A stretch of 64,000 nt of DNA from Nothopassalora personata (GCA_033816765.1 CM066289.1:2790001-2854000); one strand, 5' to 3'. Counted from the stretch's first letter, positions 1-14,083 are shown. Notes: generated by a model not told the origin, from the sequence alone. Translations and numbers: made by a program.

Positions 1-429
1 TCGTAGGCTCGTGGCAATATCGGTACCATCACGAGTACGATGCTACATAATCGCATCCACGCCTTCCTTTGTACTGAGAATCTTCGCGGTTGCTCATTTT
101 CTATCGTGCCGAGTACTTTTACAGCAGTTGACAGCCAGTGGTGAGTCCATACGAGCCATATCATCAGCAGAGTCGTGCCGCCCTGCCAGCAAAAGCACAT
201 CTAACCTCACTTGGCATTCGGCTAGTGCAAAAAGAGTCTCACGTACCAAAAGCCGCGTGAGGCGTCATGCGTCTTCCAGGTCGCAGATCACGTCATTCCC
301 GAAGGGCAATATATGGATACGAGAAGTAAGACTATGCGGAGGGGGAAGTATCGGCCGTGGAGACAGCTACATTGAAGATCATACGATCTGCGCGTAGATA
401 TGCTACTTGCAGTCAGTACAAGCTGACGC
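1..429. other. no gene seen at left edge
   Basis: I see no convincing coding region here. It holds the 3' flank of the cyclophilin gene that ends at 430 on the minus strand. The open frames in it have no recognisable motif. Confidence 0.5.
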
Positions 430-1971
430 TTAGCGTCGCCCACTATCGCGGTCATGCCGTCCGCCGCGATACCGCTCGGCACTACGACTTCTTGGACGTC
501 TGCGGTCGTCGCGATGCCGATCATCTCGCCTGTCTACGTCGTGCTTGCTGTGTCTCCTTGGACTGCGGCTTCGCGATCGGTTCCGGCGCGAGTCCAAGCC
601 ACCGGCACGATCTTGACTGCGACTTCGTGACCGGCGACGAGGTGCATCTTTCGCATCGCGGCCACCTCGCTCTTTCTTGTCAAACACGTAATCGTAATGG
701 CGGCCACGACCACTATCTCTCCCTCCATCGTTCGAGCGGTATTGCTTGCGCTTCTCTAGACTGTCAATGCCACCAAAGCCTCCTCTCGATCTTGCAGTCT
801 TTGAGTTGGTGGAGTTACGCCAATCTGCAGACAGCTTCGATACGCTCTGGGAGAAGTCCACATGGATGCGGTGATCATCGATTAGCACGCCTTGCATCTT
901 GAAGTAGGCGCGCTCGCAGTCCTCCTTGTTGGCGAACTCAATGAAGGCATATTGCAAGCTATCACCAGTCTTCTTGTCCCGTATGACTTCACATGAGAGG
1001 ATCTTGCCGAACCGTGAAAAGATGAGCTCCAGATCCTCGTCCCGAGTGACAGGGTTCAGCTTGCAGACGAACAAGATCTGTTCTGGCGGGGTCACGTCTG
1101 CAAAAGGTAGATCACCGAGAAGTTCCAGGGTCAAAGCTTGCGCGCGAGCCTCGCGCTCTCTCCGGATCTTCTCCATCTGCTCCGGATCATCGTTCTCTGC
1201 CAAGACTTCGTCGTGTGCAATGCGGACAGTGTCGCGCTGCTCCTTTGAAGGCATGGGACTGCCAGGTGGCTCAACCAGGCCTACCGGATCGTCGAAGGGG
1301 TCTTCTAGCACAACAGTGTGCAGTATACGAATGTCCTTCAGTGGCCGCCCATTCGAGTCGACGAAAGCTGTGTTGATCTTCTCCAGCACATCGAAACCTT
1401 CCACCACCTCGCCGAAGCTCGCCGCCTTGCCGTCCAACTGTTCTAGGTTGTCGCCCAGAGTGATGATGAATTGACTGCTTGCTAATCGCTCATCTGGGTT
1501 GGCTTTTGATGCAGTGGTAGCCATGCTAACAGTGCCGCGCTCGGTGTGCTTCCTCTTCTTCGAGAACTCCGGTTTGAACGTCCGTCTCTCTGGCTTTGAT
1601 GCGCGCTTGGTCGCACCATCCGGCAGAGCCCATATCGAGGATCCACCGTCGCTGTCTTTCGATTCGGGCCCGATTGGATCACCGGTCTGGAAGGAGAAGC
1701 TCGGCTGGACGTTGTAGACGGGCGAGTAGTTGTAGTACTTGACCTTGCACAGCTTTAGAAAGCTTCAGGGGACAGTCTTAGCAATCTGATCAGCCTTCAA
1801 CAACACATGCGCTGGGCCATTGCGTGGCAATCTTTTGGAGGGGGGACCGAAAGAAGGGGGGGCGTGTAGTATGGCTAAGGAGTGAACTCACTTTTCGCAG
1901 CACTTGGGCGCCTCGTCCACCGCGAGGTCGATGGTCACGTCGCCGACCGAAGTTTCTAGTAACACAGACAT
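430..1971 (-). CDS. cyp6: cyclophilin-RRM peptidyl-prolyl isomerase (PPIL4/Cyp6 type)
   Basis: Two exons, 1971..1892 and 1762..430, encode 470 aa; the intron is 129 nt (donor GTGAGT). The start begins [16 protein letters not shown], the classic start of this cyclophilin class. The splice restores [18 protein letters not shown], as expected for the family. Residues 1-170 form the cyclophilin-like domain ([10 protein letters not shown], then [14 protein letters not shown]). Around residues 245-325 lies an RRM with an RNP2-like ILFVCKLNP and RNP1-like YAFIEF. The tail is rich in RS, RD and RH dipeptides, as in splicing factors. Family members are nuclear prolyl isomerases linked to RNA polymerase II transcription and splicing; that role is taken from the family. 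The divergent neighbour is a Zn2Cys6 factor. Because the cyclophilin part is divergent, isomerase activity is not certain. Confidence 0.93.
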
Positions 1972-4273
1972 GCCGACGACCTGCAGACTGCGCAGATGTG
2001 ATAGCGCGTCGCGGAACAATAGGATGTATCGTCTTCTTGCTTGAACAAGACAAGCGAGGGAGGGACTCGTGTGTTCTTCACGGAAGCACATCGGCGATCG
2101 CGGCACTCGCGGCTAGGTAAAAGGTTCGCCCCGCTCGGAACAAAGCCGACGCAAGGGCGTGTGGGGCGGGTGGAACAAAAGGGAGCACAGTACCTAGTTC
2201 TCTACCTCACCCCAAACTACTCTACCCTTTGCACACCAACCGCAACGACAATATCAAAAGTGATGAACCATCCGCGCTGAGCCGAGCCCGCAGTTCACGA
2301 TACATGTCCTACATGCCCCCTGCCCGACGAGAGGCACCTGCAGCGGGCCCTGACGGCAACAGGCTCTGCATGTGATCCTGTGTTAGGATGATCTGGGCGC
2401 CACTTCACGACTCCCTGGACGGCCTTTTACGCGACTCGGCCGCGATCGCATGTCTGGCAGCGCAGTTGAAGGCATCGGGTATAGCTCGCACATCAGCAGC
2501 GCCCCCTTCTCAAAGAGAATTGCGGTCTGCAGGTACCCGTGGCCACAAATTGGAATCCAAAGCACCGCCTGACTTTAGTCGTATGCTCTACAGCTCTTCT
2601 CGCAATCATGAAACATTCCTCGTGGTTCGATTGCAGACCAGCTTATGCACGTCGACTAGCAACCACTTCGTCGACAAGATGCATATGCTCAGCGCAGCTA
2701 AATTTTCCATACGCCCAAGGAACCGGTAGCGACCTTCTCCTCACTGCCCGCTACGACCGTCCTTGCTGGGCCAAGACGCGGAGCTTCTGCAGTCGTTGAA
2801 AGGATTATCCAGGCGGAGCTCCTCGCAACTCACTTCGCGTGCACTTCGATGTCACGTAGATGTCACACTTTCAATCATTGCGTGTGCGAAATGCTTGCTC
2901 GCAAAGAAGGTACGTTGCAGCAGATCGGGAGCTGGCGTCTGCCGCAGCGCAATACCGCTCGTGCCCGGGTCCTACTGTGTGCTCAACGGAGCTTTAGTGC
3001 CGCTTGATGCGGAATAGCCGCAGCTTTGCGCAATGCCCGCTCAGCTGAACATGCCTGTCATGTGGCGGACGGTAGGAGACTGGTAAAGGCTGAAGCGTTG
3101 TCAACTGAACGCACTTGATGAATGGCGAAGGACGGGACGAAATTCGAATCAATGGAGCAAGCCATCGCTCCGACTCAGACCTCCGCTCCACAGCCCTGAT
3201 ATCCCAGCACTTCTGTGCGATGGCGATCTGCTCTCCACAGTCGTTCGTCTCGGCCTGCCCTACATTCCTTGCCGGCAATCGCTGTTGTTTGATCGGCACA
3301 CATCGTGACGCTATGGCGCGCTGAGCCTGTGAGACCTGTTCCTGATTCTGGCTAAGAAGCCTCACGCCATTTACACGTGGCTGTGTAAGTCGTGTCAGCC
3401 AAAGATGGCTTTCGAGCGAGCTCAACGTTGACAGACAGCTCACACAGATGCAGATGCACGAGCAATGCTGTGCTTCCAGACCACCCTCAACAGAAGCCAG
3501 TCTCTGGTTCGAGATAAGTCGCGCGATGCGACTGCTGCGAGGTTCCTGTCACTATACGGTGTCATTACCAAGCAGGCGGGAACTCGCCACACGCCCAAGA
3601 CATTCTGCGGCATAAGACAACGAAGAGCGTGATCAATCTGATCAGGTCTCTCAGGCACATATTACGCATAACCGGGTAGTGATGACCAGGCTCCGAACTC
3701 ACAGGGATTAGCGCTGCCTGTGCTGATCGTGCCTGCTGCCGCCACTCGCAAGCTTGCCTCCATCTGCTGCTTCCCGTTGCGAGACTTGACCGCACAACCT
3801 GAACAGTATCAGCATCAGGCTGTCCTCTTACAAGCGCACTGGCCCAGAATACTTCCACAAAGCATTCCCAGCCAATCAATCGTGCTGCGGGCGTTTGGCC
3901 GTGCTCGGTCGACGTCTTTCCAAGAACTTGGTTGGGCATTTTTCTGATTTGCCTTGCACGACCTGACAGCAAACAAACCGTGACCTAGACGGAATGCTCT
4001 CTAGCCCTGTTACAGTGTTTGCTGGCCATCTCTCCGGTCTCTGGCTGTGATCTCGACAACTTCACCGGAGCAGCTTCTCAAATCCCCGCGCTGATCTGGT
4101 CGTAGGGCTTCTAGCAGTCTGTCTTCTTGCATTCCATTTACATCGCTACTTCGTCACTAGTTCCAGGCTTTGATCATCTGCGGGAGGGCTATCAAGCCTG
4201 AGCGGTCTTGTGCATTGATGCAGCTGGTGTTCTTCTATGCATCTGCAGCGTTGGTACTTTGTTCTGCCGCACA
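1972..4273. other. long intergenic region between divergent genes
   Basis: About 2.3 kb between the cyclophilin gene (-) and the Zn2Cys6 gene (+). It must carry both promoters. I see no ORF with a recognisable motif, no tRNA and no clear repeat. Long 5' regions are common for fungal regulatory genes, so a long leader for the 4274 gene is possible. Confidence 0.5.
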
Positions 4274-6012
4274 ATGATGATGACGCAGTCTTACTATGGC
4301 GGCGACTTCGATTCGTTCAATCGTCCTAGCCACCGAACTCCAACTGCAGCCCACTACGACCGGTCGGTGCCCTACACCCACCAGTACTGCGAGCCTCCTC
4401 CACCACACCACCATGAGCTTCGATCGGAGTATGTCGGGCGTTCAGGGAGCCGCACCATGATCGCAGAGCCGAGTCCTGAGGCTGGACCGCATGGACACGC
4501 CCGGCGTCGTATACAAGTCGCAGTGAGCGTCGAAGCTAAGCCAGCGGTCAGTATCGCATGACTGACGATCTTTAGTGCTCGCGATGCCGACGACGCAAGA
4601 TCAAGTGCACTGGGGATCCAGGTGATGGTAGTGGCTGCTCAGCTTGCCGTTCTTCTGGTGCTGATCGCAACCAATGCACATTCATTCGAGTAAGTGGCAT
4701 GCTTCTGAGGAACCCACCATAACATAGTGCTCACAACAGATAGGTCGGCAGCAAAGAGGTGTCAATGCCCGGTATCGACTTGATCACTTCCAACAGCACT
4801 GTACCGCCCGTAACGCCAGCTTCAACTACATACGGTACAGACGTGACGGCCGGTGCGTATGATGCTGGGATCTACCAGACTCATCACCGTCCTTCTCTGC
4901 CAATTTTGCAGACCCGGACGGCATATCCGGAGTACGACCCGTACAATGCCTCACCTGTGGACGACTATACTTATGCGTCATCCTCAGTTCCTCGGCAACA
5001 GTCCTTTTCGAGCACGTATGGCGCTGAAAGCTTCCGCCCGTGGACCAGCGCTTCGGTATCAGCACCTGTAACGACAGCGAGCATGTACTATGAGCCCGGA
5101 TCAGCCTTCAGCTTTGGCACTCTTCAGGCGAATGGGCCCTTTCCATCCTCGTCCATATCTCGCTTACCAAGCGCGACTGGCGAAGCTTTTTCTTCACTCA
5201 ACATGGGCTCGCTGCATTCATCCCTGCCAACTCAGACAGTCCAAGAGCGGCGTCTGCCAGTGCCCTATACACAGTCTTATCCACAACAGGGATATGCGAA
5301 TGGGGATGTGCCTCAAATACGACCGCTGGCGTCTTTCTCGGAGCCACAGCGAGCCCATATTGGAGGGATTCACAGCCGAAGCAGCATGTCCTGGGCCAAC
5401 GAAAGTGCATCCATGCCATCCGTAACCCGTGGCGGTTCAGTCAGCAACCTCTCCTCAGCTCAGTACCAGCCGCACGGACTTCCACTGTCATCATCCAGCT
5501 CCTCAGCATCGTCCATTTCCGCCGAGTCAGCTGTCCTCGGCTACCAGTTCAGCGCCTCGAGCGGCAGCCCAGAAGTCTCACCAACATCTGGTCCGTCTAT
5601 GGCCGAGAGCTACTCGAGCAACTCGAGCTCCTCGACAGCCACATCCACCATGATGCCGCCCTCCACCAACAACATCCGCTACTCCGCCTCAGCTAGCTAC
5701 CACGGCCTCCCAGCCTTGAGCAGTGCTGCAGAGTCACCTCGACCACAGTCTTCTCGTGAAGCCGCTGCGAGTCTGTACAGCTTCAGCACCGGTGTCGACA
5801 ACTCTGGCTCTGATCGTCACTCTGTACACAGCAGCACTGAAGATAATCAGACTCACTATACCGTAACACCACAGCCGAACTACCCACCAATGCGGCACCC
5901 ACAGCCACAGCACGCAGCCAGCGTCGACGAGCTGCGGCGTCGCTCATCTTACGATCAGCGTGCTGCCACTGCTCATCGCATGTCGGTGCAAAACCTCAAT
6001 GGGCGGTACTGA
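4274..6012 (+). CDS. Zn2Cys6 transcription factor
   Basis: Three exons, 4274..4522, 4576..4689 and 4744..6012, encode 543 aa. The zinc cluster starts exactly at the exon 1/2 junction: RRIQVA then CSRCRRRKIKC. Cysteines fall at residues 84, 87, 94, 104, 107 and 117, spacing C-x2-C-x6-C-x9-C-x2-C-x9-C, a binuclear zinc DNA-binding domain. The rest is low complexity, rich in Ser, Tyr, Pro and Gln, with no obvious fungal middle-homology domain. I chose the MMMTQSYYGG start; an in-frame ATG 66 bases upstream (4208) would add 22 residues. The RRIQVACSRCRRRKIKC context resembles a conserved filamentous-fungal group that includes Aspergillus RfeD-like proteins, but this naming is from memory and uncertain. 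Target genes cannot be inferred. Confidence 0.9.
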
Positions 6013-7557
6013 GGCACAACAACTTCCATTGGTCACGACTCAGCATCTATACCTTCTACTTCAAACCGCTTTGGCTCGGCACATTCATCGGCGTACTGCT
6101 TAACTTTTACACCATCCAGCGTTCCGCACCTGCCACAATTAGCCAGCGACTCTGCAGCATTTCGGCGTACTGCTTTTATTCACAAGTGCGAACCAGTCAC
6201 CACCGCAGAACTTCAAGAGGAGGACACTCCAACATTGAGGGAGAGATAACGACAATGATGACACGATAGAGAGAGCCCGCGAGGGTCACGCGAACGGCGA
6301 GCAAGGAGCACTTGTCGCATTTTTCGGACGTTGGCATTGACAGAAGAAAGTGGTGGTTCATACCCAGAGTTTGCGTTTTGTCTTTGGACATTGGTTGGTA
6401 GATAGTCTTTTCGGCTTTGTCTGTCATGAACATTTTGTAACGGTAGATACAGCACGAATGGAAGGATGGAAGGAGAAGTGGAGGGATGTAGGTAGTAGTC
6501 TTTAATCAAGACGTCCCGGAGGTTGATAATAGAGGAAGCGACAGTGTTCGTTGAAGCTACGCCTTGAATACTCGCACTGCGCTCATTGTGGCCGAATGAT
6601 CTCCCTGACCACGCACGGCCAGTCTGCCATTTGGCAGTGCCCTCGCTGCATCTGAAATCCCACCCGTGCCCACCCTAGTGGAGATACCACATGAAATTAT
6701 GTCTTGAGGTAGTGACAGCCGAAACTCTCAAGTCCAAGGCACACAGCCTTCGAGGAGGCACATTTCGCGCATCTCATCTCGTAGCTCTCTCGGAAGCTGA
6801 AGCAATCTGCACGCCGCGCCGCGAGTGGTCTGCTTCGATGTGTTAGCTGCCGCCACACCACTATGTGTGTTACCCCGTACCTTTTCAGTGCGAAGCTTCT
6901 GGCTGGTAGTGTCATCCGCAGTACCGCGTTCCTTGCGTTTCTTGGAAGGTGCCATCGTCGACATTATTGCTACACGTCCACGGGTGTGGAGGGGGAGTGG
7001 TGCGAGGTGCAGGGAATGAGGTTGAATCGAGGGAAAGTGCTTTCGTTAGCGCCAAGTACAGTACAGTTTCGGGTCGTGCAGGCATCAGTGCCGAACATGT
7101 GGCAAAGATGGGAAGGAGCACCACTCGAGGGAGCACTGTATGTCTACGGCAGTGCAAGCCTTTACTGCCCCGATTCTGTCGTGTCCACAAAAGAAGAGAG
7201 CTAGAGGCAGGTTGCATGCAAGGTTGAGAGGGCTCGTTTACAGCTCGTGAAATCCCTTTTTGGTATAGTATGGTTCGTCTGTCTAAATCTTGTTCAGCTC
7301 AGCAGGGGTCGTGAACGCCGTTGCTTTGCAAGGACCGCAAGCTGCGGCGGAGAGCATGCTATGTTCATGTCTCGTGATGAAAGTGTCTGCGAGGTCGTTG
7401 AAAAAGCACACAAATCGCTAGCCATTTCCATCGCATGGGCCCGTGCGACCTCTATTCAGCTATGGTCCCGCGCGTGCTAGCGCTGACCCGTTATGTGCAA
7501 CGCTCTCGGGCATCGAATATTCTCCTCGCCATGACTTCGTAAGGTATCGCTTGTTGT
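6013..7557. other. intergenic region between convergent genes
   Basis: Lies between the 3' ends of the Zn2Cys6 gene (+) and Ran (-). Apart from the small F-box-like remnant at 6728..6964, I see no supported gene. Confidence 0.5.
6728..6964 (-). pseudogene. short F-box-like fragment
   Basis: A 78-aa open frame starts at an ATG and has a basic N-terminus (SKKRKERG). It ends with LLQLPRELRDEMREM, which looks like the first helix of fungal F-box-like or DUF proteins (consensus LPxELRxxIY). The frame stops about 15 residues later, where family members normally continue for 150 or more residues. I read it as a truncated relic. A short real protein or a missed downstream exon is possible. Two better examples of the same motif lie at 62027 and 62833. 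Confidence 0.3.
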
Positions 7558-8399
<842 letters not shown>

Positions 8400-10263
8400 G
8401 TTGATGTCGCGTGCGGTATGTGCGAGTGTCTCGATGCGGTCGCTGACTCAGTACGTTCGGGATACCGGTATGAAGGTAGGAAGTGGTGGTGCGGTGGTGG
8501 TTGAGAGATTTGTGTTGTGTTTGGGAGTGAGTTGGTTGAGTGGAGTTTTGGGCGAGTGTTTTCAAGCCCGCGCGCGGCTAGTCCCGAGGCGGTCGCTGCC
8601 TGACGACAGATGGTCCAACAAACCTTTCGTCGGCGCCTAACGCTCCTTCACCTTCACTTCCCCTCTGGCTGACCTTCATTCGTGTCGCCGCTTGGAGCTG
8701 TCGGGCTCTGGCACGCCACCTCTTCTCGCGAAAGCGTTTGGTTTGAGAACAACGACAGGAGCATGTAGTCGCGAGCTACTGCCTCATCTAAGGCTTAACG
8801 ATCATGTTGACAAATGCATCTTTGACGAAGACATAGGGTGTCCTGCCGCTCTGACATACTGGCTGGTGACATTATTGGACCACTAACCTCTTATAACTGG
8901 CTTCGAGAGCATGCACTATGCCCACAATCCCTAACTCACCTTGCCGAAAGTGGACCAGGTTTACTACAGCGACACAACCACATACTCGGTACCTTGTAGT
9001 CGTAATGGCCGCCTTGAACCTTGGAACTCCATCGGCAATCGATTGGCGTTGAAGGGAAATGCTGCGATTTACATTCTCACCACCGCATCAGTCTTGCGCT
9101 TGCAACTTGTACATGCTTCAAACGTGCTGCGTGAACAAGCCTGAAGCGCCTGTAGGCGTCACTTCCCTGGTGAATTTCAGTCCATCGCCGCTTTACTGGG
9201 TGCCTTCACATGCTACTGTACTGCGAATCCTCACTCGTGTTGCAGCAGGGATTTGCCACGGCAGAACGCTAGCAAGAATACCGAGCGCGGATCCGACAGC
9301 GTAGAGTGTACTGAGTAAGTTGATATAGAGATATTAGGCTATATAGGGATGTTGTTGTTGCGCAACAGGTCTGTTTATACGAAAAAGAACGGTTCGTTGC
9401 GACCGACAAGAAAGTGCACTCGGTATTCTTGCTAGCGGTCTATATGTGTATATTCTGCCGAAGCTGCTCTTAGCGGGGGATCGACTTACAGTACCAATAT
9501 CCCGGAACTGTATGCGGAGATAGTGGGCCTTGAGGTGTTTCTAAGGATACTGCAACGATGAAACGGTCTCTGCGGTGCGAATCTGTCTACACAGCATAAG
9601 GAAGCATCATTCAGACATAGGCGTACAGCAAGATGCACACAATCTACGCGAACTCGCGTCGTCGGCTGCCTGGTGGTTGTTGCGGGAGCATGGGTCTGCA
9701 TTCCAGGGCAACGTTCCTTCTCTCGCTTCTAGACTTCTCTTCGTCCATAACGTTGGGTTTTCCACCTGTGACCGCCTGGTATACCACCCCAGCTCGCCTC
9801 GATGCTGATCTACGACTTCATTGACCACCGCACACCACCGCATCACTTCCACACAGACAACAGCGCCCATCGTTTGCTGCAATTCGAACCGATACGGGCA
9901 TACAGGCGCCGTGAACTAACACGGCAACTCAGCAGAAGCCTCCAACGCCCTGCCACGTTATCCGAGCCGGACGCGCGCGCGCACTTTACTCGAGTCTTCT
10001 CAAACATTCCTCGGCTTGCGACTGCGATCAGACTTGACGACGAGGATCACACCTAGGAATGGGACAACTGGCTGTCATACACGGCTATACGTCCGCTGCT
10101 GCGGCAAGCCCGTCGGTCGGCGCCAGGTGCGTTCCCTAGCATCTGGCAGATCTGGGATTCAGTAGCTATATGCTTGACACGAAGCTCGCACCATCACCCT
10201 ATCGAGACTCCTCCTACCACGATCCGGGCGTGCTGCAAGTCCCTCCTCACCAGTTCTGCAGCT
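8400..10263. other. intergenic region with an inverted repeat
   Basis: About 1.9 kb between Ran (-) and the hybrid kinase (+), so it contains both promoters. No ORF with a recognisable domain. It includes the inverted repeat at 9259..9460, listed separately. Confidence 0.5.
9259..9460. repeat. inverted repeat, possible MITE relic
   Basis: A 19-bp arm at 9267..9285 (CGCTAGCAAGAATACCGAG) recurs as an exact reverse complement at 9419..9437. An outer 8-bp match, CGGCAGAA at 9259..9266 and TTCTGCCG at 9453..9460, is separated from the right arm by a 15-bp TA-rich insertion. The interior of about 130 bp is AT-rich near 9310..9345. It looks like a decayed small inverted-repeat element. I found no target duplication. 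Confidence 0.55.
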
Positions 10264-13200
10264 ATGCGAATACCGATTCGCGTGCAGCTCGGAAGTCTGA
10301 TACTGCTGGCCTCTCTTGTCGGTCTCGCGGTCATATCGTTAGCAGTATGGGTTACGGTGCAAGACTTTGTGCTCAATCTACGGGCCTCACGTCTCAGTCA
10401 GGTCGCATCTCTGAAAGCCATGCAATTGTCATCTGGATTAGACGTTATGCAAACCTCGGTCAGTTTCGTCGGTTCAAGAGTTCTGCTTCAGAGTGCCCTC
10501 AGCCGCTACAACAATGGTAACAACACAGCAGAAAATTTCACCAATGCAACGATGGACATTTCGGCAGCGATGTCGGGAGACTTGTCTTCAGGGCAAGCTC
10601 TGCTTCTGCAAGCGAGGATATACGGCAGAGATGCTACTGGTCCCGGAGGCCGAGATGCACTCATCAGCTCCACCGCAGACAGCGCGCAAAGGATTGAACT
10701 GCCATTCACATCTGCCAATGGGTCACGAGTGACACTCGGTAGCGATGCTGCCGGGCTTGGCTACCCTGCCTGGCTTTTCCCGAACTTTACATATTCGAGG
10801 GGGCCATCGATGACCGGGGTCGTGTCCGCACGGGCTACCTATGATGGCGTGACGATACAAGCTGGTACCGATAGGTCAAGCCTACTGCTCGGCCCTTGGG
10901 TCGTGAACGACGCCTTATCATTGGTGTCCATCACTGTTCCGATAATTAATAATACGGCTAATACCGATACTCTGGGATGGTTGACATGCGTCTTGAATGC
11001 TAGCCTCATTTCAGCTGTCATGGACGACCGTGAAGGCCTGGGCGACACCGGCGACACTATAATCCTTGGGCCAGCTACCAGCTCGAATTTCTCTCCTCTG
11101 CCCGCAGTGAACAACAGCGAAGGCAAGCCGGACTTCGAGGTACGGTACGTATTACCGCTCAATCAGAACTATCGAAAGAGGCACCCTGACCATGTTCGGG
11201 GAACTGCAAATGCTCCGTTCAACGCTTCGAGGTCGCGTACCATCTATAAGGCTGTGAATAGTGCGTACGCGAACCCTATGAACGCGTCGGGGTCAAGCAT
11301 AAGAGCTCAGACCGAGGCGAAGCATGCTGTCAGCGTAGGATTTGCGAAGATGAACAGTCCGATGGTCGACTGGATCCTTCTCGTCGAACAATCGCGCAAA
11401 GAGGTCTGGCAACCCATCAACAAGCTGAGGAACGTCATAATTGCGTGTGTGTTCGCTACAGCCGCCCTCATGGCCGTCATTGCATTTCCACTGGCACATT
11501 TCGCCGCACTGCCAATCGTGAGGCTTCGGGAGGCCACAGAAAGGTCTATGGACCCTCCCCAGAGCAGCCTTGGTGTCAGCCGATCGAGTATGGATTCATG
11601 GCGCTCGAATGGAGCGAGGCCAGACGGAGACGGGCAAGATGATCAGCTAGAAAGTGCGCAGGCCGAGAAAGAGGGACCTATGAACCCACTGTCAAAGTGG
11701 AGGCGAAAGCGCCAAGAATCTGCTCAGTCTAAGCGTGATGAGGGCCAGAAGCGCGCGTTCCGTATACCAGCGAAGGTCAAGGAACGGAGATCTTGTCTGA
11801 AAGATGAGTTGTCAGATCTAATCTCCACGTTCAACGCGATGTCGGACGAACTCATGATGCAGTACTCTCGGCTTGAGGAGCGCGTCCAGCAAAGAACAGC
11901 GGAGCTGGAATTCAGCAAAAAGGCCGCCGAAGCCGCGAATGAGAGCAAGACGCTGTTCATTGCCAATATTTCCCACGAGCTGAAGACACCACTCAACGGT
12001 ATCCTTGGAATGTGTGCTGTTTGCATGCAAGAGGACGACCCGATTCGACTCAAGCGCTCATTGGGAATCATTTATAAATCCGGTGATCTTTTGCTAAACC
12101 TACTCACCGATTTGCTGACCTTCAGCAAGAATCAAGTTGGGCAAACGTTGAGCTTAGATGAGAAAGAGTTCAGACTGCGAGATGTCAGTTCTCAGACACT
12201 GGCCATATTTGAGAAGCAAGCACAAGAAGCCCAAATCGATCTCAGAGTTGAGCTTGAAGGCGTCGATGGCACTGAACTCGGCCCTGGTACTACTGGCCGC
12301 ATGCGTGATATGGTTCTCTGGGGAGATGTTCACCGCATCTTGCAGGTCGTGATCAACCTGGTTTCCAACTCGCTCAAATTCACACCCGCCGGTGGATCTG
12401 TAGTGTTGGTCATTCGGTGCCTCCCTGAACTGCCAGACTTTGGTGGTCGCGGAGTCTTCAATTCCAAGGCAGGTCGAACAATTAGCTCATCCTCCGACTA
12501 CCTTGGATCGACGCTATCAGTCCCCAGATTGAGCACGGCGAACGCTATCAATGCCAAAGACAAGCCGCACGCGATCAGCCGTGTGAGCACGACAGAGCGC
12601 CGCTCCTCACCACTGAACGCTAAGTATGCTGACTTTGAATTTGAGGTGCAGGATACCGGACCTGGAATCCCCGAGGGCCTACAAGACAAGATCTTTGAGC
12701 CTTTTGTGCAAGGTGACCTGGGACTCAGTAAGAAGTATGGCGGCACAGGACTCGGTCTAAGCATATGCTCGCAACTAGCCAGCCTGATGCGAGGGCAGAT
12801 CGCTGTGCGCAGTACCGTAGGTCTCGGAAGCACTTTTACCATGAAGATACCACTGCGGTATTTGCACTCTCGCACGGACAGTTTCGGCAGTCTAGCTGGC
12901 GATCGTGGTGGTGAGGCTGTTAGTCGCAGTTCTTCGGTCGCTGGTAGCGAGGCGCACGGTCCAGTAGAGTACGCCGAAAGCACGCCCACTCAAGCGGCAG
13001 AAGGACAACCACCTGTAAAGCCACGATCTTTGGGACAGGACTCAAAACCACGCCTGGTCGGTTTGTCACAGCCCTTCTTTGCAACAGATCAGCCTATGGA
13101 GTCTCCTGGATCGCAAGCAGGCGCAATGAATCAGATTGCATCCGAAGCCACTCGGGGTGGCAGGATCCGTGTGCTTGTTGCTGAAGACAACAAGATCAAC

Positions 13201-13796
13201 CAGGAAGTCGTTTTGCGCATGCTGAAGCTAGAGGACGTCTACGATGTCACTGTTGCCGAGGATGGGCAAGAGGCTCTCGACATTGTGAAAGAGTCTATGC
13301 GCGGTGGTAGTTCCCCGTTCAACTTGATCTTCATGGATGTTCAAATGCCCAATGTGGATGGTATACAGAGCACCAAGCTCATCCGCGAGATTGGCTACCA
13401 AGCGCCGATTGTGGCTCTGACTGCGTTCGCTGAGGAGAGCAACATCAAAGATTGTCTCGACTCGGGCATGAATTACTTCTTGTAAGTATACCACCCGCAC
13501 TGGATGTGTACAATACTGATTACCACAGGTCCAAACCTATTCGTCGACCACAGCTGAAAAAGGTTTTAAAGGAGTATTGCGCTCCCATACCAGAAGAGGC
13601 GGAAGATGTCCAAGCTCCGGTAGCAGAAGACAGAAGGGGCAGCGGCGCCAGCACCACAGTCGTCATCGTCAATGGCGGTGCAGTTAGTACTGCTCTACCT
13701 GAGATGATGCCTGCGACATTAGTCAGCCCACGTAGCGGGTCAGATCCGCCGGCGAGACCTGACGTTCGACCAGTGTCACCCAGGGACACTTCATGA
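10264..13796 (+). CDS. SLN1: Sln1-type hybrid histidine kinase
   Basis: Two exons, 10264..13481 and 13529..13796 (47-nt intron), encode 1161 aa. Order: TM1 at about residues 7-32; an extracellular sensor of about 350 aa with several N-x-S/T sites; TM2 at about 390-413, followed by a HAMP-like segment; a coiled linker; HisKA with NISHELKTPLNG, phospho-acceptor H571; HATPase_c with the N box around N702, then DTGPGIPEG and GGTGLGLSIC; and a C-terminal receiver with VLVAEDNKINQ and FMDVQMPNVDG, acceptor D1025. The intron splits the receiver just before SKPIRRPQL, whose Lys is conserved. Two membrane spans around one sensor plus a C-terminal receiver match Sln1/TcsB (group VI), the osmosensor feeding Ypd1-Ssk1 and the HOG MAPK. 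Membrane location and HOG role are from the family. Confidence 0.94.
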
Positions 13797-14083
13797 TAAT
13801 ACGGCAGTTGTATACTTTGGTGCTTGTCATTTTTTGACAGTGGAGTTCGAGGAGGTAGGCTCGGAGCCAGGTTTGACTTACGGCTAAGGAAGAGCTCCGA
13901 CGTCGCGCGCCTGGGAAGGGTACTTGGAGCGAGGAGTTTTGGTTCATGATTGAAGTCATCGGAGAAGATGACGGAATTATTCAGGGACGCGCTCCCAGAT
14001 CCAGGCTAGATGACTTCAATAGAGATCGACAGTGTATATGCAGGATTATGATGCAGGGTAACGAAGGGGTTGTCTATGTACGT

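Noticed and set aside
357..902. 181-aa plus-strand frame
   Set aside because: Antisense of the RS/RD-rich tail of the cyclophilin gene; His/Asp-rich shadow composition.
10174..10263. upstream extension of the hybrid kinase
   Set aside because: The first codon is TTG; the first ATG (10264) is followed directly by the TM1-containing N-terminus typical of Sln1.
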